Assembly: GCF_013373795.3 (NCBI RefSeq)
Contig: NZ_CP088022.1
Location: 6,882,001-6,946,000, forward strand
Length of the DNA: 64,000 nucleotides
Origin: Bradyrhizobium quebecense
GTDB lineage: Bacteria; Pseudomonadota; Alphaproteobacteria; Rhizobiales; Xanthobacteraceae
Direction of reading: 5' to 3'
The notes under the pieces were generated by a model. That model was given only the letters and a program-made list of their open reading frames with translations, searched no databases and had not been told where the DNA came from. The position numbers and the translations under genes are program-made. Each line of letters begins with the position of its first letter. Positions within the stretch are counted from its first letter, which is position 1. This document shows positions 54,451 to 63,628 of this stretch, in pieces.

Positions 54451-54462
54451 AGCAGATTCTGA

Positions 54463-55029
54463 TCAGACACGGTCATAACCGGCTGCGGCGAAGAAGTTCA
54501 GGCACTCTTGGGCGGTGAAGGCGGTCAGGGCGGTGGCAATAGCGTTGTCCAAAGCCTCGATTGATCTGGCGGCGGCCTTTCGAAGTGCGGCTTTGAGCTT
54601 GGCGAAGGCCATTTCGATCGGATTGAGGTCGGGCGAATAAGGCGGCAAATAGAGGAGCTGGGCGCCCACGGCATCGATTGCGATGCCGACCTCGGCGCGC
54701 TTGTGTGCTGCGAGATTGTCCATCACCACGATGTCGCCGGGCCTGAGTGTCGGCACGAGGACTTGCGTCACGTAAGCCTCGAACGCCAGACCATCCATGG
54801 GACCGTCAAGGACCATCGGCGCAGTCATGCCGGTCGCTCTGAGCGCGCCGACGAAGGTCGTCGTCTTCCAATGACCATGCGGGAGCGCTGCGACACAGCG
54901 CTGGCCGTACGGCGAGCGGCCATAGCGCCGCGCCATCTTGGTCGAGGCTCCCGTCTCGTCGATAAACACCAACCGATGGATGCCGATCTCAGGCTGAGAT
55001 GCCTTCCACGCCGCGCGTTCAGCGGCCAC
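54463..55029 (-). CDS. IS630 transposase, second frame (DDE catalytic part)
   Basis: A 188-residue stretch with the DDE catalytic triad of IS630/Tc1 elements: Asp in [11 protein letters not shown], Asp in [11 protein letters not shown] and Glu in [16 protein letters not shown]. The frame stays open upstream past the listed GTG to the A8 slip site, giving [17 protein letters not shown], which continues the first frame. A single frameshifted product of about 330 residues is therefore likely. The stop lies 12 bases inside the left inverted repeat. Confidence 0.85.
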   Translation of the reverse strand: MAAERAAWKASQPEIGIHRLVFIDETGASTKMARRYGRSPYGQRCVAALPHGHWKTTTFVGALRATGMTAPMVLDGPMDGLAFEAYVTQVLVPTLRPGDIVVMDNLAAHKRAEVGIAIDAVGAQLLYLPPYSPDLNPIEMAFAKLKAALRKAAARSIEALDNAIATALTAFTAQECLNFFAAAGYDRV

Positions 55030-55414
55030 GTCCGGCCGATCCTGCTCGCTGGCGTGCGATGTTTTTTTTGAACGTGATGTTGCGGCGATCGAAGAATCGC
55101 CAGACCACGCTCGGCACGAAACGCTCGCCGTGGACTTTGAGGAGATGGTCAGCGATCTCGGCCAGCGTCATGTCAGGCGTAGCCTTGACCAGGGAGAGGA
55201 TCTCCGCAGCATGACCCTCGATCCGAGCTGAACGTCTGTCTCCGCCCTGCGCTCCCGCCTCACAAGCGCCGGTGCTGCGCCATTCGTTGACCAGTTCGAT
55301 CGCTGTCGATGGCGCTACGCCGAACCGGCCGGCGGCGCCCCGACAGCTCATGCCTTCCTCTTCCACAGCCCGAATAATGCGAAGGCGAAGGTCCGGCGAG
55401 AGCGGCTTAGCCAT
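55019..55414 (-). CDS. IS630 transposase, first frame (DNA-binding part)
   Basis: A 131-residue product carrying the helix-turn-helix of an IS630-type transposase: [20 protein letters not shown] followed by [17 protein letters not shown], then the linker to the DDE domain with [14 protein letters not shown]. The conserved KK sequence near the end coincides with eight consecutive A residues (55062-55069), where the ribosome can slip into the second frame and produce the complete protein. Unslipped, the product ends after 18 more residues of junk. Confidence 0.85.
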   Translation of the reverse strand: MAKPLSPDLRLRIIRAVEEEGMSCRGAAGRFGVAPSTAIELVNEWRSTGACEAGAQGGDRRSARIEGHAAEILSLVKATPDMTLAEIADHLLKVHGERFVPSVVWRFFDRRNITFKKNIARQRAGSAGRGR

Positions 55415-55465
55415 GGGGGCTGGCCTCCATCACCAGCCCTCAGGGTGAATCACGATTTGCCTCAC

Positions 55466-55832
55466 AAGGGAATCTGGAGGGTTCTGTGAGGTCGCGCTCA
55501 CGCGAGGGCGCGGCAGGCGCTTATGACGCGACCTCATTGAAGCCGGATTGAACGAAGGCGCGGGAGGCTATTCGCGGTTTTGCAGCTATGGGGATTGTTC
55601 GAGATCGCCATGCCCGATCTGCTGGCTCGGCGCGTGAGGCAGAGACACAGGAGTGCGCATCCTGGAAGAGTTGAGATCAGACGCGCTTCGCCTGAGATCG
55701 CGATAGGCCTTTTGCTGCATCGGACGGTTGTTGTCGCGCAGTGTGACAGCACGGATTCGACATCGTCCGCGATGATCGAGACGCTGGGAGCGAAATGACG
55801 AATGATGATCGTCGTGCACGACATGACTTGGC
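55466..55832. other. 367 bases between the IS630 and IS91 transposases
   Basis: No real gene is apparent; several overlapping short frames on the minus strand have low-complexity composition. It is probably the non-coding end of the IS91-type element. GCGAGGGCGCGGCAGGCGC-type GC-rich sequence is seen near 55500. Confidence 0.45.
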
Positions 55833-57083
55833 TCACGATGTGTCGCATCGGAACGGTGATGTTCGAGGGCTGGGGCGTCTGAAGCTATGTCGAAAGCGCT
55901 CAATGATGCGCATGACGCCACCACAATCGGGACAGGCAGGAACCTCGGCCCAGGTTTGAGCCTCCGAATCCACAGGCGACGGCTGGCCATCGTTTGGGGC
56001 TGTTCGCTCATGATCGAGAAGTTCGCGGCAAAGGGCGAGCTTGGCAGCGCGATGGCGGTTGGCCATGAAGCCGAAGTGGCGGATGCGGTGGAAGCCGTCA
56101 GGCAGCGTATGAAGCAGGAAACGGCGAATGAACTCATCGGGCTTGAGATTCATGATCTTTGTCGCGCTGTTTTGGCGATAGTCCTTCCATGAGAAGGCGA
56201 CATGATCGTCGTCGAGTGCGACGAGCCGGCTGTTGGCGATCGCGACGCGATGGGTGTAGCGGCCGAGATAGGCCAGGACCTGTGCGGGTCCGCCGAAGGG
56301 CCGCTTGGCGTAAACAACCCAGTTGATGCGTCGCATGGCGTCGAGGTGGGCCGCAAAGGCAGCCGGCTCGGCCAGAGCTCCGAGATCGCCGAAGAAACGC
56401 AAGGCACCGGAGTTGAAGGCTGCCGACAGACGTTTGAGAAAAAGTGTGCGAAATAGTCTGGACAACGGTTTGACGGCCAGGAAGAAGTTCGGTCGGCAAG
56501 CGGTCCAGCGCGCGCCATCGGGCGAGAGGCCGCCACCCGGAACGACGCAATGGACGTGGGGATGATGCATCAGCGTCTGTCCCCAGGTGTGGAGGACGGC
56601 GACGCCGCCGATCGCACCGCCGAGCCGGCGTGGATTGGCGGCGAGCGTCGTCATCGCCTCGGCGGCAGCCTTGAACAGGATGGCATAGACGACGGCCTTG
56701 TTCTGGAAAGCGATCGCGGCGATCGGTGCGGGAAGTGTAAAGACGACGTGGAAATAGGGAACCGGAAGCAGGTCGGCTTGACGCGCGGCGAGCCACGCGG
56801 CTCGGGCTCTCCCCTGACACTTCGGACAGTGCCGATTGCGGCAGGAATTATAGGCAACGCGTGTCGTGCCGCAGTCGTCGCAAGCCTGCATGTGGCCGCC
56901 GAGCGCCTCGGTCCGGCACGCAACGATCGCGCTCATTACGCGCCGCTCGACCCGCCCCAGATGACCGGCATGTACACGGCGATAGGCGTCGCCATGCCGG
57001 CGCAGAATATCGGCAATCTCGATGGCGGGCCTGTTGGAGCGGATGTCGGAGCGGGTCATGACCCGCATCCCGCTGCGGGTCAT
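55833..57083 (-). CDS. IS91 family transposase (HUH, zinc-finger type)
   Basis: A 416-residue rolling-circle transposase. The N-terminal zinc finger has CDDC and CRNRHCPKCQ; the HUH motif is HHPHVHCVVPGGGLSPDG; the Y region is AYLGRYTHRVAI. A second cysteine pair (CPDCGGVMR) lies near the C-terminus. It moves DNA through a single-strand nick at one end. Its start overlaps the stop of the upstream integrase as ATGA, so they are coupled. No internal stop or frameshift is seen. The right and left ends of the element were not located. Confidence 0.85.
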   Translation of the reverse strand: MTRSGMRVMTRSDIRSNRPAIEIADILRRHGDAYRRVHAGHLGRVERRVMSAIVACRTEALGGHMQACDDCGTTRVAYNSCRNRHCPKCQGRARAAWLAARQADLLPVPYFHVVFTLPAPIAAIAFQNKAVVYAILFKAAAEAMTTLAANPRRLGGAIGGVAVLHTWGQTLMHHPHVHCVVPGGGLSPDGARWTACRPNFFLAVKPLSRLFRTLFLKRLSAAFNSGALRFFGDLGALAEPAAFAAHLDAMRRINWVVYAKRPFGGPAQVLAYLGRYTHRVAIANSRLVALDDDHVAFSWKDYRQNSATKIMNLKPDEFIRRFLLHTLPDGFHRIRHFGFMANRHRAAKLALCRELLDHERTAPNDGQPSPVDSEAQTWAEVPACPDCGGVMRIIERFRHSFRRPSPRTSPFRCDTS

Positions 57084-57940
57084 CCAGGTGGCGTCACCTC
57101 CAGCGACAGGCGATCGAGCGGGCTCTGCGTCGCTCGGATCGTATCGGTGGCGACCTGCGTGTAGCGCGCTGTCGACGACAAATTATTGTGCCCGAGCAAG
57201 ACCTGGATGATCCGGATATCGGTTCCGTTCTCGAGAAGATGTGTCGCGAAGCTGTGGCGCAGCGTGTGCAGCGTGACGCGCTTGGTCAGGCCCGCAGCCT
57301 TCACCGCCGACCGGCAGGCGGCATGCAGCACGGTCTGATCGATCGGATGATCTTCGTCACGACCAGGGAACAGATAAAGCCGCGGCCGGGCGAGCCGCCA
57401 GTAGGTGCGCAGGATGCCCAGCAGCTGGGGCGACAGCATCACGTTGCGATCCTTCGCGCCCTTGCCGTGGCGCACCTGGATGACGCCGCGGGCGCTGTCG
57501 ATGTCTTCGATCCGCAGTCCCGCAACCTCCGAGGCCCTGAGCCCGGCCGCATAGGCGGTGGTGAGCGCGGCGCGGCTCTTCAGGCTCGATACCGCTTCAA
57601 GAAACTGAACCACTTCGTCGGCGCTGAGAACGACCGGCAGCTTGCGCGGTTCTCGCGCATAGGGAATGCGCTCTGGGATGAGCGCCTCGCCGAGCGTGAC
57701 GCCGTAGAAAAACCGTAGCGCACAGACGATCTGGTTCAGCGCCGGCCATGAGATGCCGGTCGAGACCAAATGCACCTGGAAGGCGCGGACGTCTTCCAGC
57801 TCTAACCGGTCAGGCGATCGGCCAAAATAGCGGCTGAACTTCGAAACCGCGCTGATGTAGGATCTTTGCGTCGCCGGCGACAGATTGCGGACGGTCATGT
57901 CTTCGATCAGGCGGCGGCGAAGAGGGCTCAAATCGGCCAT
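57080..57940 (-). CDS. tyrosine recombinase/integrase of the IS91-type element
   Basis: A 286-residue XerD-like recombinase. The core-binding domain (LSPLRRRLIEDMTVRNL) and catalytic residues are visible: Arg in GLRASEVAGLRIEDID, His-x-x-Arg in TLHTLRHSFATHL, His in LLGHNNL and Tyr in TARYTQV. IS91-type elements in rhizobia and relatives are often accompanied by such a gene, although its role in their movement is not clear. I used the ATG giving MADLSPLRR. The next gene, the transposase, overlaps by four bases. Confidence 0.88.
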   Translation of the reverse strand: MADLSPLRRRLIEDMTVRNLSPATQRSYISAVSKFSRYFGRSPDRLELEDVRAFQVHLVSTGISWPALNQIVCALRFFYGVTLGEALIPERIPYAREPRKLPVVLSADEVVQFLEAVSSLKSRAALTTAYAAGLRASEVAGLRIEDIDSARGVIQVRHGKGAKDRNVMLSPQLLGILRTYWRLARPRLYLFPGRDEDHPIDQTVLHAACRSAVKAAGLTKRVTLHTLRHSFATHLLENGTDIRIIQVLLGHNNLSSTARYTQVATDTIRATQSPLDRLSLEVTPPG

Positions 57941-58083
57941 CTCGATACTCCTGTCTGAGGGGGTGGGCTCCAACACCCACATCCTCTCAGCCAGGAGGCG
58001 ATCTATGCCACCTTGCCCCCTACGCCGCGGCAGCGGCTTAGTTCAATCCCTTCCGATTCCGCCAGGTCAGAAAATGCTCTAGA

Positions 58084-58180
58084 GCCTATCCCGTTCGGAT
58101 TGAATCGGAACGGGGCTCCAGATTCTTGTTTTGACGCGTTTTCTTCACGCGAACCGGTATCCACTTCGCTCGAAAACGCT
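58084..58180. repeat. dispersed palindromic repeats
   Basis: A first hairpin CCCGTTC-GGATTGAATC-GGAACGGG (58090-58114) is followed by the ACGCGTTTTCTTCACGCG ... CGAAAACGCT unit (58134-58180) that also occurs near 26825. It marks the start of backbone sequence after the IS nest. Confidence 0.85.
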
Positions 58181-58271
58181 CTAGGCGCTGCCAAAATATC
58201 GAAAACAACCCCATGCAAAGTAGCTGGCGGGTTCCGGCGCTCGACAAGGCAGCTTGACCGCCTGACGAAAA

Positions 58272-59486
58272 TTAAGCGCCAAAGCTCTTCGGCGAGCCGG
58301 CGACCGGCGTGCCGCCGCCGGACGCCACCTTCATGACGGCAAGGCCGCGTTCATTGGTGCCGTCGGAGCGGAAACGGAACAGACCGTCGATCCCGGCAAA
58401 GCCGGATGGATTGGTCAGCGTCTCCGGTGCAAAACGCTGCGCACCCTGGGTACGCGCCAGCGCCGCCATCAGCGCGACGGCGTCATAGGCAAGCGTTGCG
58501 GTGCGCACCGGCTCGCCGCCGTATTTGGCGCGATAACGGCCGGCGAAGCTGCGGAAACCCGACGGATCGGGCGCGGCGTAGAGGCCGCCCTGCAGGACGG
58601 GGCTCGCGAACACCCGCGGATTGTCCCACAGCCCGGTGCCGAGCAGTTGGATGTTGCGCAGATTGGCCCCCGCTGTGGTGAGTGCGTCGGCGGTCGCGAC
58701 CACCGAATCGCCGTCGTCGGCGAGCAGCAGCGCATCGGCCTGGCCGAGCGCCTGGGCAACGGTCCGCGCCGGCGTTGCGCGATCGGCGCCATATTTCTCG
58801 AATGCGACGACGCGGCCGTTCTTGCGGCCGACCGCCTGCTTGAATGCGGCCTCGACCACGTTGCCATAGGCGTTGTCCGGCACCATCGCGGCGAACGAGC
58901 GCTTTCCGATCCCGGCGGAGTAGTCGACGATCCGATTGATGTCGGATTCCGGCAGGAAGCTCAGCAGATAGACGCCGCGTCCGGCCACGCTCGAATCGGT
59001 GGAGAACGCGATCACCGAGGTGCCGCGCGGCCGTGTCAGTTGCGCGACCGCCGGCACGGAGCCTGCGAACAGCGGTCCCAGAATGATCTCGGCGCCTTCG
59101 GACAGCGCCTGCTGCGCACCCTGTGCCGCGCCCTGTGCGCTGCCGCCATCGTCCTTGATCAGGAGCTGGATATTCGGGTTCTGGAATTCGGCCAGCGCCA
59201 TTTCGGCGGCGTTACGCATCGACTGCGCGGCGAGGCCGGCATTGCCGGACGCCGACAGCGGCAGGATCAGCCCGATCTTGACCTGCCCGGTGCCGACCGC
59301 CTGCGGCTGTTGCGGCGGGCCGGCCGGACCGGCTTCCTGGTTGCCGCCGAACGGACTGGAAAACTGGCTCAAGCTCTGCTGGACGCCGGAACAGGCGCTC
59401 AGCAACGGCGCGCCCACGAGCAGACCAAGCGCGGTTCGCCGGGTCGTGCCCGACGGTGGGGACGTGCGGTGATGCGGACCTGCCAT
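58272..59486 (-). CDS. LpoA-like lipoprotein / ABC-type periplasmic binding fold
   Basis: A 404-residue lipoprotein with Arg-Arg before the hydrophobic stretch (TRRTALGLLVGAPLLSACSG, lipobox LSAC). The mature protein starts with a Gly/Gln/Pro-rich linker and then has a type I periplasmic-binding fold: IGLILPLSASGNAGLAAQSM, LIKDDGGSAQGA, EIILGPLFAGSVPAVA and TATLAYDAVALMAALA. LpoA, which stimulates penicillin-binding protein 1a, has this fold, and E. coli lpoA lies beside rsmI and yraN, just as here. Hence a penicillin-binding protein activator is likely. An ATG 25 codons upstream is the alternative start; AGAGAAGAGAG supports the one used. Confidence 0.82.
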   Translation of the reverse strand: MAGPHHRTSPPSGTTRRTALGLLVGAPLLSACSGVQQSLSQFSSPFGGNQEAGPAGPPQQPQAVGTGQVKIGLILPLSASGNAGLAAQSMRNAAEMALAEFQNPNIQLLIKDDGGSAQGAAQGAQQALSEGAEIILGPLFAGSVPAVAQLTRPRGTSVIAFSTDSSVAGRGVYLLSFLPESDINRIVDYSAGIGKRSFAAMVPDNAYGNVVEAAFKQAVGRKNGRVVAFEKYGADRATPARTVAQALGQADALLLADDGDSVVATADALTTAGANLRNIQLLGTGLWDNPRVFASPVLQGGLYAAPDPSGFRSFAGRYRAKYGGEPVRTATLAYDAVALMAALARTQGAQRFAPETLTNPSGFAGIDGLFRFRSDGTNERGLAVMKVASGGGTPVAGSPKSFGA

Positions 59487-59705
59487 CGTCTCTCTTCTCT
59501 TGACCGACCAGGATCGGCCAGGACTCCATCCGGCTCTGATGAGGCGGGTGGATTCAGGCATATTGTCGGCGATTAGTTAACTAAAACAAAAGGATTATGG
59601 CCTCGCGGCGCCGTTGCCGCGGCTCCCGTTTCCCTCAGCAACCGCCTACCGTCATCGCGGTTTCCGGATGTGGCGCAAGTGCTGCCATCCCTCTAGATTG
59701 GCATT

Positions 59706-60659
59706 ATGCGCGCAAAAGCCAGTTCCCTCCACCATTCCGATGCCACGACAGGCACTGCGGCCAGGACCTTTTCGATCGGCGGCCAGCAGCTGGCGGCGCC
59801 AAAGGCCGCGCCCGGGCTCCATCTGGTGGCGACCCCGATCGGCAATCTCGCCGACATCACCCTGCGCGCGCTGGAGACGCTGGCGGGCGTCGACGTCATC
59901 GCCTGCGAGGACACCAGGATTACGCGCCGGCTGACCGAACGTTACGCAATCACCGCCGAGCTGGCGCTCTATCACGAGCACAACGCGGCCCAGGCCCGGC
60001 CCAAGATCCTCGAGCGATTGGCGCAGGGCGCCTCGATCGCACTGGTCTCCGACGCCGGCACGCCGCTGATCTCCGATCCCGGCTTCAAGCTGGTGCGCGA
60101 GGTCTGCGCCGCCGGACATGCCGTCATCGCGGTGCCGGGGCCATCGTCGGTGCTATCAGCGCTGTCGGTTGCGGCGCTGCCGACCGACCGGTTCTTCTTC
60201 GAAGGATTTTTGCCGGCGAAGGAGCACGCGCGCCGCGCGCGGCTTACCGAGCTCGCCCGGATCGATGCGACGCTCGTGATGTTCGAATCGGGCAATCGGG
60301 TGCAGGACACGCTGCGCGATCTCGCCGCGATCATGGCTGGGCGCGATGCGGCGATCTGTCGCGAGCTGACCAAACTGCACGAGGAGGTCAAGCGCGCGCC
60401 GGTCGCCGAGCTTGCGGCAGACGCGGACGCGCTGGAGACGCGCGGCGAGTTCGTGCTCGTGATTGGACCGCCGGCCGATGATGCCGGGGTGATGGGCCAG
60501 GATGCGCTCGACGATCTCCTGCGCGCGCAGCTTGGCCGCGGCAGCGTCAAGGATGCGGTGGCCCACGCGGTCGAACTGTCGGGCCGGCCGCGCCGCGAAG
60601 TTTACGCCCGCGCCCTCGAGCTCGCGAAGACCATCGGGGACGGCGATGGCGAAGACTGA
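59706..60659 (+). CDS. rsmI: 16S rRNA (cytidine-1402-2'-O)-methyltransferase
   Basis: A 317-residue tetrapyrrole-methylase-fold enzyme that methylates the ribose of C1402 in 16S rRNA, fine-tuning decoding. It shows [50 protein letters not shown] and [13 protein letters not shown], all family blocks. The N-terminal 35 residues are extra and polar. It overlaps yraN by 14 bases and is divergent from the LpoA-like gene, mirroring the enterobacterial order. A well-conserved gene. Confidence 0.95.
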   Translation: MRAKASSLHHSDATTGTAARTFSIGGQQLAAPKAAPGLHLVATPIGNLADITLRALETLAGVDVIACEDTRITRRLTERYAITAELALYHEHNAAQARPKILERLAQGASIALVSDAGTPLISDPGFKLVREVCAAGHAVIAVPGPSSVLSALSVAALPTDRFFFEGFLPAKEHARRARLTELARIDATLVMFESGNRVQDTLRDLAAIMAGRDAAICRELTKLHEEVKRAPVAELAADADALETRGEFVLVIGPPADDAGVMGQDALDDLLRAQLGRGSVKDAVAHAVELSGRPRREVYARALELAKTIGDGDGED

Positions 60660-61029
60660 CAGCGCCTCGCCCGAACGCGTCGCCGCGTTCCGCACCGGCA
60701 TCTCGGCCGAGAGCCGCGCCGCGGCCCTTCTGATCGCCAAGGGCTATCGCATCCTGGCAAGGCGCTTCCGCACCCCTTATGGCGAGATCGACCTGGTGGC
60801 GCGGCGGCGCAATCTCGTCGCCTTCGTCGAGGTCAAGGCCCGTGCCAGCCTCGACGACGCCGCCTATGCGGTGACGCCGCGCCAGCAGCAGCGCATCGTC
60901 AACGCCGCCCAGGCCTGGCTGATGGCGCATCCCGAACATGCCGAATTTGATCTCAGATTCGACGCCGTGCTGATTGCGCCGAAGAGCCTGCCGCGCCATC
61001 TGTTAGCGGCATTCGACGCAAGCCCTTAA
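60646..61029 (+). CDS. yraN: YraN family (UPF0102) nuclease-like protein
   Basis: A 127-residue protein of the restriction-endonuclease-like fold. The conserved block [20 protein letters not shown], with the following [16 protein letters not shown], contains the active-site E/D and E-x-K residues of the PD-(D/E)XK type. The family is thought to act on branched or damaged DNA, without a firm role. The start lies inside the rsmI gene (14-base overlap). gshB follows after 30 bases. Confidence 0.92.
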   Translation: MAKTDSASPERVAAFRTGISAESRAAALLIAKGYRILARRFRTPYGEIDLVARRRNLVAFVEVKARASLDDAAYAVTPRQQQRIVNAAQAWLMAHPEHAEFDLRFDAVLIAPKSLPRHLLAAFDASP

Positions 61030-61059
61030 AGTTACCCTCAGACCTCGCGGGACACACTT

Positions 61060-62007
61060 ATGAATTTGAAGATCGCCGTCCAGATGGATCCCATCGCGCG
61101 CATCAACATCCGCGGCGATTCGACCTTTGCGCTGCTGCTCGAGGCGCAGAAGCGCGGCCACGGCATTTCCTACTACACGCCCGACAAGCTGTCGCTGCGC
61201 GGCGAGGAGCTGGTGGCGCCGGTGCAGCCTCTCACCGTGCGCGACGAGGTCGGCGATCACTTCACGCTGGGCGAGCCGAAGCGGGAGCCGCTCAACGGCT
61301 TCGACGTCGTGCTGCTGCGGCAGGACCCGCCGTTCGATCTCGCCTACATCACCTCGACCCATTTCCTCGAGCGCATCCATCCGAAGACCCTGGTCGTCAA
61401 CAATCCGGCCAGCGTGCGCAACGCGCCGGAAAAGGTGTTCGTGATGAATTTCCCGCAGCTGATGCCGCCGACCCTGATCTCGCGCGACCTCGACGAGATC
61501 AACGCCTTCCGCGACCAGCACGGCGCCGTCGTCATGAAACCGTTGCACGGCCATGGCGGCGCCGCGGTGTTCCGCGTGATGCCGCAGGACATGAACTTCG
61601 GCTCGCTGTTCGACATGTTCTCGGTCACCTTCAGGGAGGCCTGGGTGATCCAGCGCTTCCTCCCCGAGGTGAAGCATGGCGACAAGCGCATCATCCTGGT
61701 CGACGGCGAATTCGCCGGCGCCGTCAACCGCGTGCCGGCGGCGGACGATCTGCGCTCCAACATGGTGCGGGGCGGTGCCGCCAAGGCGACCGAGCTCTCG
61801 GATCGCGAGCGCGAAATCTGCGCCACGCTCGGACCTGCGCTGCGCGAACGCGGCCTGGTGTTCGTCGGCATCGACGTGATCGACGGCAATCTGACCGAGA
61901 TCAACGTCACCTCGCCGACCGGCATCCGCGCAATTCAGCGGCTCAACGGCCCGGATGTCGCAGCCATGATCTGGGATACCATCGAGAAGAAGCGCGCCGC
62001 GAAATAA
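61060..62007 (+). CDS. gshB: glutathione synthetase
   Basis: A 315-residue ATP-grasp ligase making glutathione from gamma-glutamylcysteine and glycine. It shows [36 protein letters not shown] (the ATP-binding region), [16 protein letters not shown] (the flexible loop) and [14 protein letters not shown], all diagnostic. Complete and of normal length. Last gene of the rsmI-yraN-gshB series. No strong ribosome site is seen before the ATG. Confidence 0.95.
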   Translation: MNLKIAVQMDPIARINIRGDSTFALLLEAQKRGHGISYYTPDKLSLRGEELVAPVQPLTVRDEVGDHFTLGEPKREPLNGFDVVLLRQDPPFDLAYITSTHFLERIHPKTLVVNNPASVRNAPEKVFVMNFPQLMPPTLISRDLDEINAFRDQHGAVVMKPLHGHGGAAVFRVMPQDMNFGSLFDMFSVTFREAWVIQRFLPEVKHGDKRIILVDGEFAGAVNRVPAADDLRSNMVRGGAAKATELSDREREICATLGPALRERGLVFVGIDVIDGNLTEINVTSPTGIRAIQRLNGPDVAAMIWDTIEKKRAAK

Positions 62008-62195
62008 TCCTCTTCCCTTGTGCGCTGCACATGCAGGTTGAGCTCCAGCCAGAGTTCGACCGCGCTGCCGTTCGCCTTATTCTTCTTGCCAGCTTGCGCA
62101 GGCGAAGGCAGCATCCTCTTGCCTGCGTCAGGTCAAGCGGCGGCCAACGCGGGCGACAACGCGAAAATCTCATAAAAAATGTGGAGGAAGACGTT

Positions 62196-63167
62196 ATGAC
62201 GCTCAATGTCTCACGACGATCCTTGCTCGCGCTCGGTGCCGGTCTCGGCGCCAGCACACTCCTCGGCGGCACCGCACAGGCGCGCGCGCCGAAGCTCGGC
62301 ACGCAGACACCCTATTGGCACCGCTTCGTTCTCGGCGATGCCGAAGTGACCGTCGTCTCCGACGGCCCGCTTCCGCTCGGCGACCCCTCCGGCACCTTCA
62401 CCGGCGTGCCGAAGGAAGAAGTGAAGAAGATGCTCTCCGACAATTTCCTCTCGCCCGACAATGTCGTGCTCGAGCAGAACTCGCCGATCGTCAACATGGG
62501 CGACAGGCTGATCCTGTTCGATACCGGCATGGGCACCTCGAAGGCCTTCGGTCCGACCACCGGCCGGCAGCAGAAGAGCATGCAGGAAGCCGGCATCAAG
62601 CCGGAGGACATCGACGCCGTCGTGCTGTCGCACGCGCACATCGATCATATCGGCGGCATCGTCGGCGCCGACGACAAGCCGCTGTTCCCGAATGCGCAGT
62701 ACTACATCGCGCAAAGCGATCTCGATTTCTGGACCGACGAAGGCAAGATGGGCAGTCCGTTGAAGGACTTTGTGGTGCACGCTCGCAAGAACCTGCTGCC
62801 GGTGCGCGACCGGATCGTGTTCTTCAAGGATGGCCAGGAATTCCTGCCCGGTGTGCAGGCGATCGCGGCGCCCGGCCACACCGTGGGCCACACCATCTTC
62901 CTGGTCAGTTCGGGCGGCAAGTCCTTTGCCTTCCTCGGCGACCTCTCGCATCACGCGGTGCTGCTGCTGGAGCGGCCGCGGATGGAGTTCTCCTACGACA
63001 CCGATCCGAAGCAGGCGGCGAACTCACGGGTCAAGCTCCTCGATATGCTGGCCGCGAACAAGACGCCGGTGATGTCCTATCACTTCGCCTGGCCGGGCTA
63101 CGGCCACGTTGCCAAGGCCGGCGAAGGCTTCCACTACTATCCGGAACCGATGCAAATGACGCTCTGA
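62196..63167 (+). CDS. exported MBL-fold metallo-hydrolase (lactonase-like)
   Basis: A 323-residue protein with a Tat signal peptide (SRRSLLALGAGLGASTLLGG). The metal-binding motif is LSHAHIDHIGG, with a further APGHTVGHTIF and FLGDLSHHAV and a final His in SYHFAWPG. This pattern belongs to the AHL-lactonase/MBL-fold subgroup with an exported location. GGAGGA is placed eight bases before the ATG. It may open lactones or phosphoesters outside the inner membrane; substrate not known. A separate paralogue-like MBL protein (also exported) is at 18.3-19.3 kb. Confidence 0.82.
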   Translation: MTLNVSRRSLLALGAGLGASTLLGGTAQARAPKLGTQTPYWHRFVLGDAEVTVVSDGPLPLGDPSGTFTGVPKEEVKKMLSDNFLSPDNVVLEQNSPIVNMGDRLILFDTGMGTSKAFGPTTGRQQKSMQEAGIKPEDIDAVVLSHAHIDHIGGIVGADDKPLFPNAQYYIAQSDLDFWTDEGKMGSPLKDFVVHARKNLLPVRDRIVFFKDGQEFLPGVQAIAAPGHTVGHTIFLVSSGGKSFAFLGDLSHHAVLLLERPRMEFSYDTDPKQAANSRVKLLDMLAANKTPVMSYHFAWPGYGHVAKAGEGFHYYPEPMQMTL

Positions 63168-63254
63168 CGGCGGCGCATCCGGGGGCGGCGCGCGTCGCCC
63201 CCGGATGATCCCTTAATGTTCTTGCGCTGGGCAGGTAATGCCCCAGTTTGAAAT

Positions 63255-63608
63255 TTACTTTGGCGGATTGGCGGGCAGCGAATCGTAAATGGCCATCGCA
63301 GCCTTCCCGACATCTTGCAGGGGATGTTCGTCACAGTAGTTGTGAAGCAAGCTTTTGCGGGCTTGAAGCGAGCCCAAATTTTTGGATCGTTCGCCCTTCC
63401 TTAGAGCGTAGACGTTCAATCCGGAAAGAAAGCCATCAAGCCATCCGATAAAGTGCTTCTCGGTTTCTTCTGAGTTCGCCTTGTATAAAGTGCTGTACTG
63501 TCCGCACGTTGCTGTGCCCACGCCCACTGCCGCAACGGAGCCAGACATGGCCGGGGTACTTATCTGTAACGTGAGGAAGATCACTAAAGCTGAAACTCGC
63601 GTTCTCAC
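63255..63608 (-). CDS. small exported protein of unknown function
   Basis: A 117-residue protein with a signal peptide (TRVSALVIFLTLQISTPAMSG). The mature part starts near TCGQYSTLYKANSEETEKHF and contains WLDGFLSGLNVYALRKG and a second Cys in LLHNYCDEHPLQDVGKAAM. The Cys pair and the helical pattern are like small periplasmic proteins of Rap1a or HdeA-type folds seen in rhizobia, but I cannot claim the family. The gene sits beside an IS1-type transposase and its base use is more AT-rich than the neighbours, so it may have been acquired. Confidence 0.6.
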   Translation of the reverse strand: MRTRVSALVIFLTLQISTPAMSGSVAAVGVGTATCGQYSTLYKANSEETEKHFIGWLDGFLSGLNVYALRKGERSKNLGSLQARKSLLHNYCDEHPLQDVGKAAMAIYDSLPANPPK

Positions 63609-63628
63609 CTCTTCCCCCTTTGTGAAGC

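Larger units (their letters stand above)
54451..55465 (-). mobile_element. IS630-type element
   Basis: About 1.0 kb with imperfect terminal inverted repeats (GAGCAGATTCTGATCAGAC on the left, GAGGCAAATCGTGATTCACC read inward on the right), carrying one transposase in two overlapping frames. The ends are inferred from the repeats and gene limits. IS630-type elements usually insert at TA. The left end abuts the hemW stop. Confidence 0.7.
55500..58070 (-). mobile_element. IS91-type element with integrase, approximate limits
   Basis: The transposase and integrase above make one element of roughly 2.5 kb. Its ends are uncertain: rolling-circle elements lack inverted repeats, and I could not define an origin or terminus. 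The 3' flank (58.0-58.1 kb) returns to intergenic repeat sequence of the backbone. Confidence 0.45.

Noticed and set aside
55534..56137. Two short overlapping minus-strand frames after the IS91 transposase
   Set aside because: Both are low-complexity, overlap the transposase end, and carry no motif.
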